Source of the DNA: Phycisphaerales bacterium
GTDB lineage: Bacteria; Planctomycetota; Phycisphaerae; Phycisphaerales; UBA1924
Direction of reading: 5' to 3'
NCBI GenBank assembly: GCA_016764015.1
Contig: JAESSR010000221.1
Span: 1 to 5,681, forward strand
Length of the DNA stretch: 5,681 nt
Shown here: piece by piece, positions 1 to 5,265 of the stretch
Layout of the letters: each line of letters opens with the position of its first letter
Numbering within the stretch: position 1 is the stretch's first letter
Program-made: the position numbers and the translations under genes
The notes under the pieces: generated by a model
Database searches by the model: none
What the model saw: only the letters and a program-made list of their open reading frames with translations
What the model was told of the DNA's origin: nothing

Positions 1-1258
<1,258 letters not shown>

Positions 1259-1262
1259 AAGA

Positions 1263-1286
1263 CCACTCCCTTACGGTCGCGGCTCG
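1263..1286. repeat. Putative dispersed motif in the groEL leader
   Basis: The 55-nt gap between orfB and groEL contains CCTTACGGTCGCGGCTC within this interval (plus strand). I recall closely similar motifs (CTCCCTTACGG next to TCGCGGCTC) recurring between genes in planctomycete genomes. That is memory, not a search, and only one copy is present here. On the transcript it could form a weak GACC/GGTC stem just before the groEL ribosome site. It may be a short interspersed repeat or a leader element. Confidence 0.35.
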
Positions 1287-1299
1287 TTTAATACTTTGT

Positions 1300-1518
1300 T
1301 TAGAGGCCGATGCGTATGTATGCGATTCGGTCTGGTTCGATGATGAAAACGCTCTGGCCATCGGTGAGTTTGACGAGTTTGTCTGACTCTTCGGGGATGA
1401 GCGTTGCTTTTTGAATGGTGAGGACGGTTGCTTGTTCGCACATGCCTGTGAAGGCGAAGTGTGCGTTTCTTTCGCCGTTGAGTTCGGTGAGGGTTTGGCG
1501 GAGTTGCGTGTGGTTCAT
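1300..1518 (-). CDS. Small unrecognised protein B between groES and groEL (72 aa)
   Basis: I do not recognise the family. The 72-aa product starts MNHTQLRQTL, is soluble-looking with no signal peptide or membrane segment, has one Cys (in GMCEQ), and ends in a beta-like stretch, VFIIEPDRIAYIRIGL. Its ATG overlaps the stop of the gene before it as ATGA (1515-1518), a layout typical of translational coupling, and only a weak GGGA-type ribosome site precedes it. GC is about 53%. The N-terminal MNxxxLR and the C-terminal (D/E)-P-x-x-(V/I)-x-x-I-R-(V/I) pattern are shared with the upstream small protein, so the two may be diverged paralogues. Its place inside the chaperonin operon suggests expression with groES and groEL, but a role in folding is only inference. 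Confidence 0.8.
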   Translation of the reverse strand: MNHTQLRQTLTELNGERNAHFAFTGMCEQATVLTIQKATLIPEESDKLVKLTDGQSVFIIEPDRIAYIRIGL

Positions 1519-1850
1519 TCGCTTCCCAAACCGCTTGCTACTCGAATCGAGTTAACTGATTCCGGATCAAACGACAAACCGGCCTCTTTATATTCTGCTG
1601 TCTCGTCTAATTTTTTAACGCTGTTAAGATTCCATAGCAAGATTTTACGAGGTGCATCTTCCGCAGGCATTATAAAATGAGTGCCTGTTTCTGTTTCGGT
1701 ATATGACTCTTCAATCCAACCCGCCGGAAGTATTACTTCCATATTTTGATTTGGAGTGAAGACGATTTCGCCAGTACTTGTTCCCAAAACCAAGTCGTTT
1801 TGTTCCAAGCATGCTCGAATAAGTTGCTCTCTGAAATCTGAAGGATTCAT
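1515..1850 (-). CDS. Small unrecognised protein A directly after groES (111 aa)
   Basis: I do not recognise the family. The product is 111 aa, begins MNPSDFREQLIRACLEQNDL (helical look), then becomes strand-rich around VLGTSTGEIVF and MEVILPAGWIEESY, and ends PESVNSIRVASGLGSE. It is acidic, with no signal peptide or membrane span. I chose the ATG at 1850 because it lies 5 nt after the groES stop and has GGAG, within the last codons of groES, at good spacing. An earlier in-frame ATG at 1937 would overlap groES by about 80 nt and add an Arg/His-rich stretch that reads like a shadow of groES. GC is about 42% against about 58% for groES, so the gene may be a later arrival in the operon. It overlaps the next gene by ATGA. 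Confidence 0.85.
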   Translation of the reverse strand: MNPSDFREQLIRACLEQNDLVLGTSTGEIVFTPNQNMEVILPAGWIEESYTETETGTHFIMPAEDAPRKILLWNLNSVKKLDETAEYKEAGLSFDPESVNSIRVASGLGSE

Positions 1851-1855
1851 GCTTA

Positions 1856-2170
1856 TTACTCCACTACTGCGAGGACATCGCTTGCGTTGATGATGAGGTA
1901 GTCTTGGCCGTCGAGTTTGATGTCGGTGCCGCCCCATTTGCTGAGGATGACGCGATCGCCGGCGTTGACATCGAGGGCGATGCGTTCGCCGGCGTCGTTG
2001 AGTGTGCCGTCGCCTACGGCGATGACGGTTGCGAACTGTGGCTTTTCGGCGGTTGAGGAATCTGGGATGAAGATGCCTGCTGCGGTGACTGATTCTGCTT
2101 CGTCACGCTCTACGAGGATTTTGTCGTGGAGGGGACGGATTGCTACGCGTGATTTTGTTTTGGTTGCCAT
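1856..2170 (-). CDS. groES: Co-chaperonin GroES (Hsp10)
   Basis: The 10-kDa co-chaperonin forms the heptameric lid that closes the GroEL chamber. The 104-aa product has the usual layout: VAIRPLHDKILVERDE at the N-terminus (E. coli MNIRPLHDRVIVKR), a mobile loop whose hydrophobic contact tripeptide is IFI in AAGIFIPDSS, then EKPQFATVIAVGDG leading into the roof hairpin, LDVNAGDRVILSKWGGTDIKLDG, and the closing strand YLIINASDVLAVVE. It is a few residues longer than E. coli GroES (97 aa) because of the MATKTKSR leader. The start is supported by GGAG 9 nt upstream. The stop TAA is followed 5 nt later by the first small gene, so groES heads a groES-A-B-groEL cluster. No CIRCE operator is seen in the 78 nt upstream. 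Confidence 0.98.
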   Translation of the reverse strand: MATKTKSRVAIRPLHDKILVERDEAESVTAAGIFIPDSSTAEKPQFATVIAVGDGTLNDAGERIALDVNAGDRVILSKWGGTDIKLDGQDYLIINASDVLAVVE

Positions 2171-2179
2171 TGGGGAAAA

Positions 2180-2183
2180 CTCC
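2180..2183 (-). promoter_or_regulatory. Shine-Dalgarno site of groES
   Basis: GGAG on the minus strand (within CCGGAG), 9 nt before the groES ATG. I could not pick out a convincing -35/-10 pair between this site and the upstream gene. Confidence 0.55.
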
Positions 2184-2207
2184 GGGGATTAGGGACTAGG
2201 GATTAGG
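2184..2207. repeat. Telomere-like heptamer tandem repeat upstream of groES
   Basis: Three head-to-tail heptamers on the plus strand, GGGATTA, GGGACTA, GGGATTA (2185-2205), flanked by G and GG. On the transcript strand they read as CCCTAAT/CCCTAGT runs immediately before the groES ribosome site. I recall similar CCCTA-type runs as common intergenic repeats in environmental bacteria. No second clear copy exists here; the stretch near 5251-5275 is only loosely alike. Confidence 0.6.
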
Positions 2208-2248
2208 CATGAGCCGAAGAGGCTGATGCGTTTGTTCAAATGAAACGA

Positions 2249-2740
2249 TTATGAGTTGGCTCCTGGCCAACGGTTTTGGTAATAGCGGCTCATGCATTTG
2301 CGGAGGACTTCGAGGAGGGACTCGATGTCTTTCTGGGCATGAGGACGATCGACGACGGCGAAGGCGCCTGCTTTGAGGGCGGCGGACATTTCGCGGGTGT
2401 CGTCACGGGCTGTTTTTTTGCGTTTGATGACGATGGTTGGTGGGGGTGATGGGAGGCGGGAGAGGAGATTGAGGATTCGAGTGCCGGCTTCTTCAACTTG
2501 GGAGGCCGAGCTATCCAAAGGGAGGGCAAGATCGACGACGGCGATATGGATCGGGTTGGTTTCGATGACCTGTTGGGCGGCTGTTGCTGAGGCCGCGATA
2601 TGGGATTTGATGCCCATTGGATAGAGGATCATGGGGAGGCGATCGACCCATGGAGTGTCCTGCCAGCCTGCGTATGAGAGCAGGAGGTTGAGTCGGCCGG
2701 TCGGGGCCAAGTCGGAATGATCGGGTTGAATCACCATCAT
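2249..2740 (-). CDS. Degenerate response-regulator receiver-like protein
   Basis: A stand-alone receiver-like protein of 163 aa (162 if the second ATG is used; AGAGG lies 3 nt from the first and 6 nt from the second). The CheY-type alternating fold is recognisable: strand NLLLSYA at 18-24, strand IHIAVVDLALP with the probable phospho-acceptor Asp70, strand TIVIKRKK at 102-109, and GAFAVVDRPH at 125-134 followed by an amphipathic helix. Key residues are missing: there is no acidic pair after the first strand, no Thr/Ser after the fourth strand, and the invariant Lys before Pro is Arg (RP for KP). There is no DNA-binding output domain. It may be an unphosphorylated or atypical receiver acting by protein contact. 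It ends 78 nt before groES, so cotranscription with the chaperonin genes is possible. An unrelated alpha/beta fold is the main alternative. Confidence 0.75.
   Translation of the reverse strand: MMVIQPDHSDLAPTGRLNLLLSYAGWQDTPWVDRLPMILYPMGIKSHIAASATAAQQVIETNPIHIAVVDLALPLDSSASQVEEAGTRILNLLSRLPSPPPTIVIKRKKTARDDTREMSAALKAGAFAVVDRPHAQKDIESLLEVLRKCMSRYYQNRWPGANS
2255..2271. other. 6-bp perfect inverted repeat at the 3' end of the receiver-like gene
   Basis: GTTGGC and GCCAAC form a perfect stem around the 5-nt loop TCCTG, overlapping the last codons of the receiver-like gene. No T-tract follows on the transcript strand, so it is at best a weak terminator or attenuator before groES. It may be chance within coding sequence. 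Confidence 0.3.
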
Positions 2741-2808
2741 GTGCCTCTATCTATGGCAAAGGGCGTGCCATTGGCTGGGGGGCTGAGGGTGCGAATTTGG
2801 TTGAATTT

Positions 2809-2861
2809 GGGGAATCGGGGCGTTGGGGCGGTGTCAGGTTTGGGGGATTTGTTGGGCGGGG
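2809..2861 (+). other. G-quadruplex-capable block
   Basis: Six runs of three or more G on the plus strand, at 2809-2812, 2817-2820, 2825-2828, 2842-2846, 2854-2856 and 2858-2861. Spacers between successive runs are 4, 4, 13, 7 and 1 nt. The G-rich strand is the template strand for the genes here. The block lies about 70-120 nt upstream of the receiver-like start codon. Confidence 0.5.
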
Positions 2862-2893
2862 TGCCGAATTGGCAGGAGGGGGAGAGAGAAGAG

Positions 2894-2934
2894 TTTAACG
2901 CAGAGGTCGCAAAGATCACGCAGAGGTGCGGAGG
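2894..2934. repeat. CGCAGAGGT short tandem repeat with 10-nt period
   Basis: After TTTA, the plus strand reads as successive 10-mers ACGCAGAGGT, CGCAAAGATC, ACGCAGAGGT and then GCGGAGG, so the first and third units are identical and the others diverged. On the other strand this is the CCTCTGCG...CTCTGCGTTAAA type of sequence that I recall as a very widespread intergenic repeat in environmental bacterial genomes, including planctomycetes. Its function is unknown to me. Confidence 0.65.
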
Positions 2935-3008
2935 GGGAAATGTGAACGAGAAGAAGAGGGAGAGAGGGTGAAGATGGGGGAGGAGAAAGACCACACTGCA
3001 CCGGGGAC

Positions 3009-3028
3009 GGCGAGTACGGGCACTCGCC
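3009..3028. terminator. 7-bp hairpin downstream of the PLP enzyme gene (possible terminator)
   Basis: GGCGAGT, a 6-nt loop ACGGGC, then ACTCGCC: a perfect GC-rich 7-bp stem starting about 40 nt after the stop codon of the PLP enzyme. No U-tract follows it on the transcript, so it is not a classic intrinsic terminator. It could stabilise the 3' end, or be a copy of a dispersed palindrome. Confidence 0.4.
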
Positions 3029-3067
3029 AGAGGGTGATGCCGGTGAGGGAGATGGGCAACAGTTATG

Positions 3068-4267
3068 TCATTGGCTGATTTCGCTGAGGATCGCATCGGC
3101 GAGGTATTGGTATTGTTCGATGGAGTTGTAGAGGTAGGGGCTAATGCGGACCATTGGGTTGTTGGTCGATGGCGATGGGACGATCATGATCTCTATTTGG
3201 TGGTTTTTGAAGAGGTCTTCGCGGAGGGTGCGGGGGCTCAGATCGGGAGCGGGGATTTCGATGACGGCGAGGGGGCCGAGCATGGAATCGGGGATTTGTG
3301 GAGTTGTGCCAAATGCATCGCACAAGAGATCGCGGGCCTTGAGGCATAGGTTGCGATTATGATCCATGATTTCAGCAATCCCGCCGGGCATGAGCGAGTC
3401 GAGGTATTCGATCGAGTCGGCGATGGTCAGGACTCCAGAACGATCATCTGTGCCCATGTAGTCAAACTCGTGGTTGAATGCGGATCGCTTGGTGCGGGCG
3501 CGGGCGGGCTCGATGTTCATCGCGTGGTTCGAGAGTACGAGCGGGCGGAAGTCGGCTTGGAGGTCTTCGCGGACATGCAAGAACGCGACGCCTTTGGGTG
3601 AGCAGAGCCATTTGTGCCCGTTGCCTGTGGTGTAGGCGGCTCCCCATTTGGTGATATCGATGGGCACACAACCCGGGCCATGGGCTGCGTCGAGGAGTGT
3701 TTCGACGCCTTGATCTTTGAGTTTGGCGATGATGCGTTCAACCGGGAGCCGGACAGCCGTGGCGCTGGAGATCAGGCTGATGAGGAGGAGCTTTGTTTTA
3801 CTCGTCACCTTGGCCATGACTGCATCGAAGGCGGCGTCTTCGTCGAGACCGACCCAAGGAATATCGGCGACGACAACCTTGGCGCCGGCGCGATTGGCGG
3901 CGTGTTCAAAGTTGTTGATGCAGGCCGGGTATTCGAGGTTGGTGACGAGGAGTTCGTCGTTGGGTTCGAGTGTGAGATTATTGAGCACCGTCGCGACGGC
4001 CGTGGTCGCGTTGTTGACGAACACGATGTCCTCAGCCTGGGCGTTGATGAGTTTGCCCAGCGCTGAGCGCGAGCGATCGACCATCGGCCAGAGGTCGTTG
4101 AGGTAGAACTGCATCGCGTCGGCTTCGACCTTGTCGCGGTGGCGTTGTTGTGCTTCGATGATGGCGGTGGGGCAGGCGCCAAATGAGCCGTGATTGAGAT
4201 AGACGACGCCCGGGTCGAGGCGGAAGTGTTTGATGAGCGGCGATGGGATCGGGAGGGATGTGGTCAT
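3068..4267 (-). CDS. Class V-fold PLP-dependent enzyme, isopenicillin-N-epimerase-like
   Basis: A fold-type I, class V aminotransferase-superfamily enzyme of the CefD / hercynylcysteine-lyase-like branch, probably cytosolic; members epimerise, desulfurate or cleave amino-acid substrates, and the substrate here is unknown. The 399-aa product, of usual length, shows YLNHGSFGACP at 23-33 near the N-terminus, VNNATTAV at 84-91 (phosphate-binding region), Asp193 and His196 in LLDAAHGPG (cofactor ring contacts), and GNGHKWLCSPKG at 215-226 with Lys219 as the Schiff-base lysine. Arg374 in VRISPYLYN is the likely substrate-carboxylate arginine. I chose the ATG at 4267 (MTTSLPIPSP). The frame stays open to 4363, but that extension is encoded by an inverted repeat and has no family features. 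No clear ribosome site precedes either start. The neighbours give no pathway, so I give no gene symbol. Confidence 0.92.
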   Translation of the reverse strand: MTTSLPIPSPLIKHFRLDPGVVYLNHGSFGACPTAIIEAQQRHRDKVEADAMQFYLNDLWPMVDRSRSALGKLINAQAEDIVFVNNATTAVATVLNNLTLEPNDELLVTNLEYPACINNFEHAANRAGAKVVVADIPWVGLDEDAAFDAVMAKVTSKTKLLLISLISSATAVRLPVERIIAKLKDQGVETLLDAAHGPGCVPIDITKWGAAYTTGNGHKWLCSPKGVAFLHVREDLQADFRPLVLSNHAMNIEPARARTKRSAFNHEFDYMGTDDRSGVLTIADSIEYLDSLMPGGIAEIMDHNRNLCLKARDLLCDAFGTTPQIPDSMLGPLAVIEIPAPDLSPRTLREDLFKNHQIEIMIVPSPSTNNPMVRISPYLYNSIEQYQYLADAILSEISQ

Positions 4268-4307
4268 CCCAAAGCATAGCAGAACTGGTCGTGTTGGCCG
4301 GGCAGTT

Positions 4308-4410
4308 GGTGCCGTGGTTAAAATCTCGAAGAGATTTCTAACCACGATCTTGGAATACAACACAACTCAAGACATGGTTAGAAATCCTTCGAGATTTTAA
4401 CCATGGCACC
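4308..4410. repeat. REPIN-like nested inverted repeat (103 bp)
   Basis: Two arms, 4308-4344 and 4375-4410, are reverse complements at 35 of 36 positions, with one 1-nt bulge and one G/T mismatch that would be a wobble pair in RNA. After a small internal loop the pairing continues with TCTTG (4348-4352) against CAAGA (4368-4372), leaving a 15-nt apical loop. Each arm is also a hairpin by itself: TGGTTA/TAACCA enclosing AAATCTC/GAGATTT on the left and AAATC/GATTT on the right. Two inverted hairpin units around a short spacer is the REP-doublet (REPIN/BIME) layout. It lies between the Pro-rich protein gene and the PLP enzyme and could also act as a terminator or mRNA stabiliser. No transposase is in view. 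Confidence 0.75.
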
Positions 4411-4441
4411 GTTGGATCACAGAATCGGTATACCAGGATAC

Positions 4442-4903
4442 TTAGCCGTTGAGATCGAGGGATCGACCCAGGGCGACATTGGCGGCTGGTCGGTTGGCTT
4501 GGACGCCGGTGGCGGCGAGGTTGCGATCGGCGGCTTGTGGATACATGTTGTAGGTGCCCGCGCTGGTCATCACTGGCTTTGGCCCGGTGATTTGGGCGAT
4601 GTCGTTGGTGAGGTCAATCGCCTGAACTTTGCCGCCGACAAGGTCACCGATTGATGATGATTGGAGTACGGATTGTTTGGGTGCGATCTTGCCAATGGCA
4701 TCGGTGCGTTGAGGCCGTTGTGTTGGTTCGACGGATGTAGTTGAGGTGGTCGGAGCTGTTGGGGCCACCGGACGCATCGGCTGGACCGATTTGGCGAATG
4801 GAGCACCGCCCGGGCGATTCATGCGCGGGGATTGGGCGTAGGCGCGGAGCGCTTGGTTGATTGGGAATGATCCCGCTGAGCTGGCTGAGTTGATTCGATC
4901 CAT
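4442..4903 (-). CDS. Pro/Ala/Thr-rich hypothetical protein (153 aa)
   Basis: I do not recognise this protein with confidence. The 153-aa product begins MDRINSASSAGSFPINQALR. It has a low-complexity Pro/Thr/Ser/Ala stretch at about 36-66 that must be disordered, then a more ordered-looking part with IGDLVGGKVQAIDL (85-98), AGTYNMYPQAADRNLAATGV (115-134) and the C-terminal LGRSLDLNG. It has no Cys, no signal peptide and no membrane span. The C-terminal pattern Y-x-x-x-x-x-A-x-x-x-A-A-T-G-V resembles small planctomycete proteins I have seen, without known function. The start is the first ATG of the frame, with only a weak GAGA-like ribosome site 11-14 nt before it. It is separated from the PLP enzyme downstream by the REPIN-like element, so cotranscription is doubtful. 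The protein-like composition and length support a real gene. Confidence 0.7.
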   Translation of the reverse strand: MDRINSASSAGSFPINQALRAYAQSPRMNRPGGAPFAKSVQPMRPVAPTAPTTSTTSVEPTQRPQRTDAIGKIAPKQSVLQSSSIGDLVGGKVQAIDLTNDIAQITGPKPVMTSAGTYNMYPQAADRNLAATGVQANRPAANVALGRSLDLNG

Positions 4904-5265
4904 CGGTTTATATCTCGATTGCCGGGCGGCGGTCGTACGAACTGACCCTTAGTCCAGAAACTACTGGCACACGGCGAATGCTTGATCCGTCCATCCTTGG
5001 ACACGGTTTCTGCTTTCACAGGCCTCATCTTACCAGATCCATCATCGGCGATCCCGCATTGTTTGCGTGATAACTGGTAGTGGACTTGAGAAATTGTGTT
5101 ATTGGCTGTCCAATTTTGCGCGATGGTTGAGTGGTAGTTGGGTGCCCTGCTTACGCGCAGCTTAAGCAGGTTCTTTGCAGGCGACTCCTGATCCTGCTTA
5201 AACCCGATGAAGACATCGGGCGTAAGCAGGGCACCCAGCTCACTGCTACTCCTAACCCCTTAACT
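4904..5265. other. Non-coding interval with a structured palindromic element
   Basis: I see no credible gene in these 362 nt; a short minus frame at 4819-5028 overlaps the hypothetical protein and has no ribosome site. The stretch 4904-5138 should hold the promoter of the 4903 gene, but I find no convincing -35/-10 pair, only a TATAAA close to the start codon. A minor TCCA/TGGA stem lies near 4990-5001. The right part holds the 99-bp element described separately and then CTCCTA/TAGGAG arms (5249-5254, 5272-5277) at the end of the partial gene. Confidence 0.65.
5139..5237. repeat. 99-bp nested palindrome with two alternative folds
   Basis: An 18-bp perfect inverted repeat, TGGGTGCCCTGCTTACGC (5139-5156) against 5220-5237, encloses a 9-bp stem TTAAGCAGG/CCTGCTTAA (5162-5170, 5193-5201) and a 7-bp stem CCCGATG/CATCGGG around the tetraloop AAGA (5203-5220). 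The 8-mer CCTGCTTA thus occurs four times in alternating orientation. The same bases can instead make two tandem hairpins: 5146-5153 with 5163-5170, and 5193-5200 with 5223-5230, the second stacking on the CCCGATG stem. It lies 28 nt after the stop of the partial gene. It could be a REPIN-type mobile repeat, a 3'-end structure or a small structured RNA; the sequence alone does not decide. Confidence 0.75.

Larger units (their letters stand above)
2741..3067. other. Non-coding interval upstream of the receiver-like gene
   Basis: I find no credible gene in these 327 nt. Open frames across it give low-complexity products with no family features and are set by its G/A-rich composition. The plus strand is G-rich from 2776 to 2880 and then almost purely purine to about 2991. 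The interval holds a G-quadruplex-capable block, a 10-nt-period repeat and a 7-bp hairpin, listed separately. The promoter of the receiver-like gene should lie here, but I cannot identify it. Confidence 0.7.

Noticed and set aside
1851..1937. Upstream in-frame ATG at 1937 for the first small gene
   Set aside because: It would overlap groES by about 80 nt and add an Arg/His-rich segment typical of a frame-shifted groES reading; the ATG at 1850 has a better ribosome site.
2212..2224. AGCC/GGCT 4-bp hairpin before groES
   Set aside because: A 4-bp stem with no U-tract is expected by chance; not called as a terminator.
2737..3096. Minus-strand open frame of 119 codons in the spacer upstream of the receiver-like gene
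   Set aside because: Its Pro/Ser/His-rich product follows from polypyrimidine sequence, it overlaps the PLP gene end, and it shows no domain features.
4268..4363. N-terminal extension of the PLP enzyme to an ATG at 4363
   Set aside because: The extra 32 codons are partly encoded by the inverted repeat and lack family similarity; the enzyme's normal N-terminus starts after 4267.
4819..5028. Minus-strand 69-codon frame overlapping the start of the Pro-rich protein gene
   Set aside because: No ribosome site, overlap with a better frame, and no recognisable features.
5203..5220. CCCGATG/CATCGGG hairpin as a stand-alone intrinsic terminator
   Set aside because: No T-tract follows on either strand, and it is better explained as part of the larger nested palindrome.
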